This document shows positions 53,956-61,749 of a stretch of DNA of 64,000 nt, piece by piece. The DNA is from Micromonosporaceae bacterium KJ-029. GTDB lineage: Bacteria > Actinomycetota > Actinomycetes > Mycobacteriales > Micromonosporaceae. The stretch spans positions 248,001-312,000 of the forward strand of contig BIFP01000067.1 in assembly GCA_005402585.1 (NCBI GenBank). The letters are read 5' to 3'. The number at the start of each line of letters is the position of its first letter. Within the stretch, counting starts at the first letter, position 1. The notes below the pieces were generated by a model. That model ran no database searches. It was not told where the DNA came from and saw only the letters and a program-made list of their open reading frames with translations. The translations under genes were made by a program, and so were the position numbers.

Positions 53956-54249
53956 TCAGGCCGTGATGTCGACGAAGTGCTCGACCCGGGGCGGGGCGGA
54001 GAAGTGCGGCCCGATCAGTTCCCGCCATCGGACGAACCGGTCGGTGGCCCGGAAGTTCTCCTCGTGCGCCTCGACCGAGTCCCACTCGACCAGCAGCACG
54101 AAGCGGGACGGGGACTCGACGCCCCGGGTCATCCGCACCGACCGGCAGCCGGGGGCGCCGGCCAGCAGCTTGTGCCCCTCGGCGTACGCGGCGGCGAAGG
54201 CGTCCTCGTTGCCGGGAGCCACGTCGATGAGCGCGATCTCAAGCACCAT
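53956..54249 (-). CDS. Antibiotic biosynthesis monooxygenase (ABM)-type protein
   Basis: 97 residues from ATG (MVLEIALIDVAPGNEDAFAA). Ferredoxin-like ABM fold: FAAAYAEGHKLLAGAPGCRSV, ESPSRFVLLVEWDSVEAHEE, FRATDRFVRWRELIGPHFSA and VEHFVDITA. The family includes quinone-forming monooxygenases and heme-degrading enzymes; specific role here unknown. Stands alone, convergent with the XRE gene. Confidence 0.9.
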   Translation of the reverse strand: MVLEIALIDVAPGNEDAFAAAYAEGHKLLAGAPGCRSVRMTRGVESPSRFVLLVEWDSVEAHEENFRATDRFVRWRELIGPHFSAPPRVEHFVDITA

Positions 54250-54529
54250 GCCGGCAGCCTGCCATGCCGGCCCGGCGCCCTGCCGCCCACCCGGGCAATT
54301 CCCACGCACCGGCGCCGCGCAGCGGAACGGGTACGCGATCACCCCTAGCCTCCTAGGATGGTGTGTAGGGTGTGGCCCACCGCACACTCGATGCGGCCCG
54401 CCCCGCCCGTGGCCGATCGCATCGATGCCGGCGGACGCCCAGGTAGCGCCCGCCTCCACGGCACGTGGTCGCGCCCGGGGGCGGACCGTGGTGCACGGGC
54501 CGGCCGCGGTGAGCAAGAATGGTGGGTAA

Positions 54530-54642
54530 GGAGGGGAGTACTCCCCTGCGGCGGAGTCGTCAGCACGGTCGCCCACCGGTTCCCGGTGACCCGACCCGGC
54601 TCCGCCGGTCACCGCTGGGAGGCGGTGGCGGAAGAGACCTCC
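54530..54642 (+). promoter_or_regulatory. yybP-ykoY manganese riboswitch
   Basis: P1 is closed by GGAGG (54530-54534) with CCTCC (54638-54642). Directly inside are GGAGTA (making GGGGAGTA with P1) on the 5' side and GAAGAGA on the 3' side, the conserved Mn-binding loops. P2 GGCGGAG/CTCCGCC follows, then two hairpins (CACCGG-TTC-CCGGTG and CACCGC-TGGGA-GGCGGTG). It ends 96 bases before the second TerC gene, the classic target. By analogy, Mn binding would turn on expression. Confidence 0.82.
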
Positions 54643-54738
54643 GACAGCCACTGTGCCAGCGTCGCCGGCGCACCGGCCCCCTCTTCGTCGAGGCGTACGG
54701 TGTGCCGGTTGCTGCCTGCCTGCCGGAGGAATGAGACT

Positions 54739-55737
54739 GTGAACGTGTCCGGACTGGTGTGGGCGGTTACGCTCGTCGCCCTGACCGCGGTGCTCGTGGT
54801 GGATCTGATCATCATCGGGCGCCGCCCGCACGAGCCGAGCGTGCGGGAGTCGAGCCTCTGGGTCACCTTCTACGTGGGGTTGGCCCTGCTCTTCGGTGCC
54901 GGGCTCTGGCTCACCGCCGGGGCGAGCGTGGCGGGGCAGTTCTACACCGGCTGGCTGACCGAGTACAGCCTCTCGGTGGACAACCTCTTCGTCTTCATGA
55001 TCATCATGTCCCGCTTCGCGGTGCCCCGGCAGTATCAGCAGAAGGTGCTGCTCATCGGCATCGTGCTCGCGCTGGTCATGCGCGGCGGGTTCATCGCCGC
55101 CGGCGCGGCGCTGATCTCGCAGTTCAGCTGGGTCTTCTACCTCTTCGGCGCCTTCCTGATCTACACCGCGGTCAACCTGGCCCGGCACGGTGAGTCGAGC
55201 GAGGAGGAGTTCGAGGAGAACGTGCTCGTCCGGTGGAGCCGGCGGGCGCTGCCGATCTCGCGGGGCTACGACGGCGCTCGGCTCACCGCACGGGAGAACG
55301 GCCGGCGGATGTTCACCCCGATGCTCATCGTCATGATCGCGATCGGCACCACCGACCTGATCTTCGCCCTCGACTCCATTCCGGCGATCTTCGGCGTCAC
55401 CCACGAGCCGTACCTCGTCTTCACCGCCAACGTCTTCGCGCTGATGGGGCTGCGACAGCTCTACTTCCTGCTCGGCGGGCTGCTGGACCGGCTGATCTAC
55501 CTGAGCTACGGCCTGGCCGTGGTGCTCGGCTTCATCGGGGTCAAGCTGATCCTGGAGGCGTTGGCGGACAACAACCTGCCGTTCGTCAACGGTGGCGACC
55601 CGGTCGGCTGGGCGCCGCACATCCCGATCTGGCTGTCCCTGTCGGTCGTCCTGACCACCCTGGCCGTGGCGACGGCGGCCAGCCTGGTCAAGTCGTCCCG
55701 GGACCGACGGCGCGAACTCGCCGGGGTGCGCGGCTGA
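54739..55737 (+). CDS. TerC/Alx-type membrane protein under manganese riboswitch (copy 2)
   Basis: 332 residues from GTG with GGAGGA 8 bases upstream; GTG two codons later is an alternative. Alx-like branch: WVTFYVGLALLFGAGLWL, TEYSLSVDNLFVFMIIMSRF, FTPMLIVMIAIGTTDLIFALDSIPAIFGVTHEPYLVFTANVFALMG (given as TTDLIFALDSIPAIFG and ALMGLRQLYFLL). About nine helices. The acidic residues in SVDN and ALDS are those used for manganese handling by Alx/MeeY proteins. Riboswitch control suggests Mn efflux or supply to exported enzymes. 24-37% amino acid overlap with copy 1 cannot be computed here. Confidence 0.93.
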   Translation: MNVSGLVWAVTLVALTAVLVVDLIIIGRRPHEPSVRESSLWVTFYVGLALLFGAGLWLTAGASVAGQFYTGWLTEYSLSVDNLFVFMIIMSRFAVPRQYQQKVLLIGIVLALVMRGGFIAAGAALISQFSWVFYLFGAFLIYTAVNLARHGESSEEEFEENVLVRWSRRALPISRGYDGARLTARENGRRMFTPMLIVMIAIGTTDLIFALDSIPAIFGVTHEPYLVFTANVFALMGLRQLYFLLGGLLDRLIYLSYGLAVVLGFIGVKLILEALADNNLPFVNGGDPVGWAPHIPIWLSLSVVLTTLAVATAASLVKSSRDRRRELAGVRG

Positions 55738-55744
55738 CAGTCCC

Positions 55745-56713
55745 TCAGAGCCGAGGTGCGCCGATGCGGTGGGCGCCGACCAGGGTGGCGGTGCGCTCGG
55801 CGGGTAGCCGTTCCTCCAGCACCCGCCGGTGCCGGTAGCAGGCGTGCAGCATGCGCCGCTCGTCGCGACCCCGGGGAGCGGCGCTGACGATGCCGATGTG
55901 ATGGATGCGCCGTCCGGGCCGGGCGAAGCTGTACAGGTCTCCGGGGCGCTCCGCCCCCAGTTCCACCCGATGGGCGGCGGCGGCCTGGTCGTCGGCGTCG
56001 CGCGGCAGCGTGCCGCCGAGCCGCCGCCAGACCAGGTGCACCAGGCCCGAGCAGTCGATCCCGTACGCGGACAGCCCGCCCCACAGGTAGCCGACGTGGA
56101 CCAGCCGCGTCGCCACGGCCAGCACCTCCTCGGCCGTGGGCGGTGTGGCCGGTGCGGGCGCCACGTGTGCCGCCGGCAGCCACAGCGGCTCGGCGTACCC
56201 GGGGACGTGGACCGGGTGCCAACCGTCGACCGGAGGGCCCGCCGGGGCCAACCGGGTGCCGAGGACGACCCCGGGCAGCGCTACCTGGCCGTTCGGCGCG
56301 GCGTGCAGCGCGGTGACCGTGGCGTCGACGACGACCCGTGCGGTGGTGGTGGCGCGGCCGGCCGGGGCCAGTTGCGCCACGGGCAGCCAGCCCGGGTAGC
56401 CGCGCGGGTCGAGCCGGGCGGACGGCTGTTCGACCGCCACCACATGTGCCCAGCCGTCAGAGCGGCGTTCGGTGACCAGCACCCGCTCGCCGAGCAGGAG
56501 TTGACTCAGTACGCAGTCACCGACCTGCTGGTCTTCGTCCAGGCCGGCGACCCACGCCCCGACGTCGGCGGGTGTGCCGAGCGCCGGGGCGTCGACCGGT
56601 CGGACCGCGTCGGGAGATCTCCACAGGGTGGCGATGGCAACCCCGACCACCGCTTCCGTACCCTGCTGCACATCCACCCCCGGCCGGTGTTCCCCCCATC
56701 CCCTCGGGACCAT
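55745..56713 (-). CDS. NlpC/P60 cysteine peptidase with SH3b-like domains (YkfC type)
   Basis: 322 residues if started at ATG 56713 (GGAAAG upstream); GTG at 56677 or 56671 are alternatives. N-terminal two thirds contain two SH3b-like segments (VGVAIATLWRSPDAVRPVDA and VVVDATVTALHAAPNGQVAL). The C-terminal NlpC/P60 domain shows the triad: Cys in YGIDCSGLVHLVWRR, His in RRIHHIGIVSA, and a third His near MLHACYRH. No signal peptide, so cytoplasmic. The gene lies 20 bases after an enolase-superfamily epimerase; in Bacillus the pair YkfB-YkfC degrades murein peptides (L-Ala-D-Glu). Confidence 0.85.
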   Translation of the reverse strand: MVPRGWGEHRPGVDVQQGTEAVVGVAIATLWRSPDAVRPVDAPALGTPADVGAWVAGLDEDQQVGDCVLSQLLLGERVLVTERRSDGWAHVVAVEQPSARLDPRGYPGWLPVAQLAPAGRATTTARVVVDATVTALHAAPNGQVALPGVVLGTRLAPAGPPVDGWHPVHVPGYAEPLWLPAAHVAPAPATPPTAEEVLAVATRLVHVGYLWGGLSAYGIDCSGLVHLVWRRLGGTLPRDADDQAAAAHRVELGAERPGDLYSFARPGRRIHHIGIVSAAPRGRDERRMLHACYRHRRVLEERLPAERTATLVGAHRIGAPRL

Positions 56714-56733
56714 ATGAAACTTTCCGACACCTA

Positions 56734-57831
56734 TCAATCCCCGGCGTGAATCTTTACTTCGAAGACCGAGGTGATGCCGAGGCCGGGGGAGTCCGGCAGG
56801 ACGACGCTCGCGGCGTCGTACCGGATGCCGCCGGCGACCGGCGACCAGGCCAGCCACCAGGCCGCGTCGAGGTCGGAGACGGCGGTGCCGGGGTGGGCAG
56901 CGACCAGGCTGGCCGCGGCGCTGATGCCGACCTGGCTCTCCATCATCGAGCCGACGACGGTGCCCACGCCGTGCGCGGTGGCCACCTCCAGCAGGGTCCG
57001 CGCGGTGGACAGCCCGCCGCACTTGGCGAGCTTCACGTTGACCAGGTCGGCTGCCCGGCGACGGATCACCTCGATCAGGTCGCGCAGGTCGAACACCGAC
57101 TCGTCGGCGAGGATCGGGGTCTGCACCCGGTCGCTGACCCAGGCCAGTCCGTCCAGGTCCCGCCGGTCGACCGGCTGCTCGACCAGTTCGACGCCGAGGT
57201 CGGCGTCCTCGATGCCGCGGATGACCCGGACGGCTTCGCGCGGGGTCCAGCCCTGGTTGGCGTCCAGCCGGATGCGCGCCCCGCCGCCGATCGCGGCCCG
57301 GACCGCACGGACCCGGTCCAGGTCACCGGCGGCGTCCGTGCCGACCTTCAACTTGAGGACGTCGAACCCCTCGGCGAGGCGCCGGCGGGCCGCCGCCGCG
57401 ACCTCCACCGCGTCACCGGCGGCGAGGGTGACGTCCGTGGGCACCCGCAGGCGGGTGCCGCCGAGCAGCCGGACCAGCGGTATGCCGAGGCGGCGGGCGG
57501 CCAGGTCGTGCAGGGCGACGTCGACGGCGCACCGGGCGGCCTCGTTGCCGGCGACGGCGCGTCGCACCTCGGCGCACCGGGCCGTCAGGTCGTCCGGGTC
57601 CCGGCCGGTCAGCGTCGGGGCGAGCAGTTCGCGTACGCACGCCTCGGCACCGGCCACGGAGGCGCCGGTCACCTGCCAGACCTGCGGGGCCTCGCCGAAA
57701 CCGGAGCGTCCGTCGGCGTCGATCACCTCCACCACCAGGGTGTCCACCGTGGTCGCCCGGCGCAGCGCGGTGACGAACGGGGTGTGTAAGGGGGCGGTGA
57801 GGCGATGGGTGCGTACCGCGGCGATCGTCAT
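56734..57831 (-). CDS. Dipeptide (L-Ala-D/L-Glu) epimerase, enolase superfamily
   Basis: 365 residues from ATG (MTIAAVRTHRLTAPLHTPFV). Capping domain, then a TIM barrel with KLKVG (acid/base Lys pair K-x-K), metal ligands in IRLDANQGW, VELVEQPV and PILADESVFD, and the second Lys in VNVKLAKCGG. These match muconate-lactonising group enzymes; VGSMMESQVGISAAASL is typical of Ala-Glu epimerases (key residues M-x-S). With the NlpC/P60 gene immediately downstream, murein-peptide recycling is the most likely role. o-Succinylbenzoate synthase is a less likely alternative. Confidence 0.88.
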   Translation of the reverse strand: MTIAAVRTHRLTAPLHTPFVTALRRATTVDTLVVEVIDADGRSGFGEAPQVWQVTGASVAGAEACVRELLAPTLTGRDPDDLTARCAEVRRAVAGNEAARCAVDVALHDLAARRLGIPLVRLLGGTRLRVPTDVTLAAGDAVEVAAAARRRLAEGFDVLKLKVGTDAAGDLDRVRAVRAAIGGGARIRLDANQGWTPREAVRVIRGIEDADLGVELVEQPVDRRDLDGLAWVSDRVQTPILADESVFDLRDLIEVIRRRAADLVNVKLAKCGGLSTARTLLEVATAHGVGTVVGSMMESQVGISAAASLVAAHPGTAVSDLDAAWWLAWSPVAGGIRYDAASVVLPDSPGLGITSVFEVKIHAGD

Positions 57832-57891
57832 GTGCGGCAATCTATAGGCGCGGCAAGCGGCAGGGGAGATGCGATGAGCGAGCGTCAGCGA

Positions 57892-58023
57892 GTGGTGCCT
57901 CATGGCGGCGCGGAGCGCAGCGGAGTGTCGGCATGAGCGAGCGTCAGCGAGTGAATCATCGGTGCGGTGCGGTGGTGCCTCATGGCGGCGCGGAGCGCAG
58001 CGGAGTGTCGGCATGAGCGAGCG
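57892..58023 (+). repeat. Two 52-base direct repeats carrying a start codon context
   Basis: Bases 57892-57943 recur exactly at 57972-58023, 80 bases later. Each copy includes GCATGAGCGAGCG, where the second copy supplies the ATG (58013) of the tyrosine phosphatase gene and its first residues (MSER). A third, shorter match GATGAGCGAGCGTCAGCGAG lies at 57873-57892. The AGCGAGCG/GCGCAGCG words are short palindrome-like motifs. Confidence 0.9.
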
Positions 58024-58819
58024 CGGCGGGCGTGAGTGGGCACTTGTGGGGGCGCCGAACGCGCGGGACCTGGGCGGCCTGATCGGCGCGGAGGGTCGCC
58101 GGCTGCGTCCGGGTCGGCTGATCCGTACCCCCGCCCTGGGCCGGCTGACCGACGAGGACCTGCCCGTGCTGGCCAAGCTCGACCCGGCCTGCGTGGTGGA
58201 CCTGCGGGCCCACTCGGAGGTGTCGGTGGCCCCGCCGGACCGGCTGCCCGGCGAACCGAGGTTGGTGCATCTGCCGGTGTACGATCCGGCGCATCCGGTC
58301 TTCACCTACGTGTCGGCGGTGCTGCTCGGGCACGACCTGGGCGCGTACGCGGAACTGGCGCGGCAGGGCACGCCCGCGGCGATGTCGGCGATCTACCGCT
58401 GGTTCGTCACCGGGGAGTCGGCCCGGGAGGGGTTCGCCTCGGCGGTTCGGTTGGCGGCCGACGGGCGCAACCTGCCGTTGGTCTACCACTGTTCGGCGGG
58501 CAAGGACCGCACCGGCTGGCTGACCGTGGTGCTGCTGCACGCGCTGGGCGTGGACGAGGCCGCGATCCGGGCCGACTACCTGGCCAACAACCCGTTGACC
58601 GCGAGCCTGCGTGAGGTGCTCATCGAGGCGATGCGGCGGCGCCACCCCGGGCTGGACGAGGCGGCGGTCCGGCCGGTGCTGGAGGTCCGCCCGGCGTACC
58701 TCGACGCCGCGTACGCGGAGGTGCGGCGGGTGTACGGGTCGTTCGGGGCGTACCTGCGCGACGGGCTGGGGGTCACCGACGAGCTGGTGGCGGCGTTGCG
58801 GGCGAACCTGCTGGAGTGA
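58013..58819 (+). CDS. Tyrosine-protein phosphatase (PTP/DSP superfamily, PF13350 type)
   Basis: 268 residues from ATG within the direct repeat. NARDLGGLIGAEGRRLRPGR LIR start is typical of bacterial lipid/tyrosine phosphatases such as MptpB; the P-loop LVYHCSAGKDRTGWL (C-x5-R with the DRTG extension) holds the catalytic Cys and Arg. LRAHSEVSVAPPDRL is the region of the family's conserved Asp/Arg. It may dephosphorylate proteins or phosphoinositides. Its last 47 bases overlap the convergent serine hydrolase gene. Confidence 0.92.
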   Translation: MSERGGREWALVGAPNARDLGGLIGAEGRRLRPGRLIRTPALGRLTDEDLPVLAKLDPACVVDLRAHSEVSVAPPDRLPGEPRLVHLPVYDPAHPVFTYVSAVLLGHDLGAYAELARQGTPAAMSAIYRWFVTGESAREGFASAVRLAADGRNLPLVYHCSAGKDRTGWLTVVLLHALGVDEAAIRADYLANNPLTASLREVLIEAMRRRHPGLDEAAVRPVLEVRPAYLDAAYAEVRRVYGSFGAYLRDGLGVTDELVAALRANLLE

Positions 58820-59672
58820 GGTCGTGGCGGGCCTGCCAGACCCGGGCGGAGATGTCGGCGGCCAGCCGGCGGGCGTCGGCGTCGGCCCGGTCACTGCCCT
58901 GGCCGTCACTGAGCGGGGTGGTGGTGCAGACGACGAGCAGGTACGGGGCGGTGTCGTCGGGGAAGACCACCGCCGCGCCGTGCCGGACGCCGCGTACCCA
59001 GCCGTTCTTGTGGGCGAGGCGGGTGCCGGCGGGCAGTCCCTCGGCGACGTCCTGGCGGACCTGTTGGGCGCAGAGCACGTCGAGCATCGCGGTGCAGCCG
59101 GCGGGTGAGGCGATCGGCCCTGGGCGGGTGGCGCCGGTGGCGACGGCACCGAGGAGGGCGGCCAGGTCGGCGGCGGTGACCAGGTTGGTGATGCCGGCCT
59201 CGCGGGCGGCGAGGTCCTCGATGCCCCGTCCGGTGACGCTGTGCCGGGCGCCGGCCAGCGTCCACACCTCGGCCAGGGCGGGCAGGCCGACGTGTTCGAT
59301 GACCAGGTTGGTGGCGAGATTGCTGGATCGCACGATCATCCGCTCGGCGAGCCAGCGCAGCGTCGCCCGGTCCCCGAACCGGTCCCAGACGGCGGCGTCG
59401 TTGTCGTACTGGCGGGCGCAGGAGAACGGGGGAGCGTCCGGCCGGGCCGAGGTGAACCGGTTGTGGACCTCGACCGGTGCGTCGGGGTCGAGGCGGCCGG
59501 CCTCGGCGGCGCGGTGCAGCGCGGCGAGCACGGCCAGCTTCATCGTGCTCGCCGCGTAGTGGGTGGCGTCGGTGTGCCGGGCCCAGGTGGGCGGGGCGCC
59601 GAGCCGACCCGCGTACACCGAGACCGTGCCGGGCCCCCGGTCGAGCCGCGCGTCGAACTCGGCGAAGATCAC
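58773..59672 (-). CDS. Class A beta-lactamase-like serine hydrolase
   Basis: 299 residues from GTG. SxxK motif in YAASTMKLAVL (about residues 42-45), the SDN-equivalent in IVRSSNLATNLV, and a KTG-equivalent in LAHKNGWVRGVRHGAAVV: the penicillin-binding protein/beta-lactamase fold. No signal peptide is visible, so the protein seems cytoplasmic, unlike true secreted beta-lactamases. Function could be hydrolysis of an ester, peptide or lactam. Its 3' end overlaps the phosphatase gene by 47 bases on the opposite strand. Confidence 0.88.
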   Translation of the reverse strand: MIFAEFDARLDRGPGTVSVYAGRLGAPPTWARHTDATHYAASTMKLAVLAALHRAAEAGRLDPDAPVEVHNRFTSARPDAPPFSCARQYDNDAAVWDRFGDRATLRWLAERMIVRSSNLATNLVIEHVGLPALAEVWTLAGARHSVTGRGIEDLAAREAGITNLVTAADLAALLGAVATGATRPGPIASPAGCTAMLDVLCAQQVRQDVAEGLPAGTRLAHKNGWVRGVRHGAAVVFPDDTAPYLLVVCTTTPLSDGQGSDRADADARRLAADISARVWQARHDLTPAGSPATPPPARR

Positions 59673-59689
59673 CCGCCGAGGGTAACGGA

Positions 59690-59741
59690 AAGGAGGGGCC
59701 CCTTCTTAACGCCTGGTGAGGTGAAGGGGCCCCTTCTTAAC
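59690..59741 (+). repeat. Dispersed GGGGCCCC/CTTAAC repeat, copy B
   Basis: Same 52-base design as 4930-4981: AAGGAGGGGCCCC..CTTAACGCCTGG then AGGGGCCCCTTCTTAAC. It lies between the typA stop and the start of the serine hydrolase, 10 bases past typA, so on that strand it is a possible terminator. Confidence 0.8.
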
Positions 59742-59751
59742 GCGGGGCGGG

Positions 59752-61629
59752 TCAGCCGGCGTGCTTGCGGCGGGCGGCGGTACGGGCCCGCTGGGTCTGG
59801 TCGAGCACGACCTTGCGGATGCGTACGGCGGCCGGGGTGACCTCGACGCACTCGTCCTCGCGGCAGAACTCCAGGGCCTGCTCCAGGGACAGCTTCCGCG
59901 GCGGGATCAGCTTCTCCGTCTCGTCGGCGGTGGACGAGCGCATGTTGGTGAGCTTCTTCTCCTTGGTGATGTTCACGTCCATGTCGTCGGAGCGGGAGTT
60001 CTCCCCGACGATCATGCCCTCGTACACCTCGGTGCCGGGCTCGATGAAGAGCTGGCCGCGTTCCTGGAGGTTGGTCATCGCGAACGCGGTGACCGCGCCG
60101 GACCGGTCGGCGACCAGCGAGCCGTTGTTGCGGGTGCGCAGCTCGCCGAACCACGGCTCGTACGACTCGAAGACGTGGTGCAGGATGCCGGTGCCCCGGG
60201 TCTCGGTGAGGAATTCGGTGCGGAAGCCGATCAGGCCGCGGGCCGGGACCAGCCACTCCATCCGGATCCAGCCGGTGCCGTGGTTGACCAGCTGCTCCAT
60301 CCGGCCCTTGCGGGTGGCCAGCAGCTGGGTGATCGCGCCGAGGTACTCGTCCGGCGCGTCGATGGTGAGCCGCTCCACCGGCTCGCAGGTCCTGCCGTCG
60401 ATCTCCCGGGTGACCACCTGCGGCTTGCCGACGGTCAGCTCGAAGGACTCGCGGCGCATCTGCTCGACCAGGATCGCCAGCGCCAGCTCGCCGCGGCCCT
60501 GCACCTCCCAGGCGTCCGGGCGCTCGGTGGGCAGCACCCGCAGCGACACGTTGCCGACGAGTTCCTTGTCCAGGCGGTCCTTGACCATCCGGGCGGTGAC
60601 CTTGGCGCCCTTGACCCGGCCGACCAGCGGCGAGGTGTTGGTGCCGATGGTCATCGAGATGGCCGGCTCGTCGACGGTGATCAGCGGCAGCGGGAGCGGG
60701 TTCTCCGCGTCGGCGAGGGTCTCGCCGATCATGATGTCGGGGATGCCGGCGACGGCGATGATGTCGCCCGGCCCGGCCGAGTCGGCGGGCTTGCGCTCCA
60801 GGCCCTCGGTCATCAGCAGCTCGGAGATGCGGACCCGCTGGGTGCTGCCGTCGGTGCGGCACCAGGCCACGGTCTGGCCCTTGGCGATGGTGCCCTGCCG
60901 GACCCGGCACAGCGCGAGCCGGCCGAGGAACGGGGAGGCGTCGAGGTTGGTGACGTGTGCCTGCAGCGGGGCCTGCTCGTCGTACGCGGGCGGCGGGATG
61001 GTGTCCAGCAGGGTGCGGAACAGCGGCTCCAGGTTGTGGCTGTCATCCGGCACCGATCCGTCGGCCGGCTGGGTCAGCGAGGCGATGCCGTCGCGGGCGC
61101 AGGCGTAGACGATCGGGAAGTCGATCTGCTCCTCGTCGGCGTCGAGGTCGAGGAAGAGCTCGTAGGTGTCGTCGACGACCTCCTTGATCCGGGCGTCGGG
61201 ACGGTCCACCTTGTTGATCACCAGGATGATCGGCATCCGGGCCTTGAGGGCCTTGCGGAGCACGAACCGGGTCTGCGGCAGTGGGCCCTCGCTGGCGTCG
61301 ACCAGCAGGACCACCCCGTCGACCATGGTCAGGCCGCGCTCGACCTCGCCACCGAAGTCGGCGTGGCCGGGGGTGTCGATGATGTTGATGGTGACCGGGT
61401 CGGAGCCGTCCGCCGGCAGGTAGCGCACGCCGGTGTTCTTGGCCAGGATGGTGATGCCCTTCTCCCGTTCGAGGTCCATCGAGTCCATCACCCGCTCGGT
61501 CACCTCGCCCCGGGCGCCGTAGGCGCCGGCCTGCCGCAACATGGCGTCGACCAAGGTGGTCTTGCCGTGGTCGACGTGAGCGATGATGGCGACGTTGCGG
61601 AGGTCGGTGCGAAGCTGCATGGATTCCAT
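59752..61629 (-). CDS. typA: Ribosome-associated GTPase TypA/BipA
   Basis: 625 residues from ATG (MESMQLRTDLRNVAIIAHVD; second ATG at 61620). G1 AHVDHGKTTL, G2 REKGITI, G3 DTPGHADFGGEVERG, G4 VINKVDRPDAR. EF-G-like domains II, III and V follow, then the BipA-specific C-terminal domain (RSSTADETEKLIPPRKLSLE, ending in a basic tail RARTAARRKHAG). Acts on ribosomes in stress and 50S assembly. Divergent from the DedA gene. Confidence 0.97.
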   Translation of the reverse strand: MESMQLRTDLRNVAIIAHVDHGKTTLVDAMLRQAGAYGARGEVTERVMDSMDLEREKGITILAKNTGVRYLPADGSDPVTINIIDTPGHADFGGEVERGLTMVDGVVLLVDASEGPLPQTRFVLRKALKARMPIILVINKVDRPDARIKEVVDDTYELFLDLDADEEQIDFPIVYACARDGIASLTQPADGSVPDDSHNLEPLFRTLLDTIPPPAYDEQAPLQAHVTNLDASPFLGRLALCRVRQGTIAKGQTVAWCRTDGSTQRVRISELLMTEGLERKPADSAGPGDIIAVAGIPDIMIGETLADAENPLPLPLITVDEPAISMTIGTNTSPLVGRVKGAKVTARMVKDRLDKELVGNVSLRVLPTERPDAWEVQGRGELALAILVEQMRRESFELTVGKPQVVTREIDGRTCEPVERLTIDAPDEYLGAITQLLATRKGRMEQLVNHGTGWIRMEWLVPARGLIGFRTEFLTETRGTGILHHVFESYEPWFGELRTRNNGSLVADRSGAVTAFAMTNLQERGQLFIEPGTEVYEGMIVGENSRSDDMDVNITKEKKLTNMRSSTADETEKLIPPRKLSLEQALEFCREDECVEVTPAAVRIRKVVLDQTQRARTAARRKHAG

Positions 61630-61749
61630 TATTTCCGCCTGTGCGGTTGCGGCACAGCGTCGGGGTCACCCTGGGTGCGTACCGGCCCGCCCGGGGAGAC
61701 CACTGTCACACTTGCAGGGCAGTCTGACCGAGGGTGATCCGGGAGCGCC

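Noticed and set aside
54358..54738. N-terminal extension of TerC copy 2
   Set aside because: The region is occupied by the riboswitch and translates to low-quality sequence; the GTG at 54739 has a good ribosome site.
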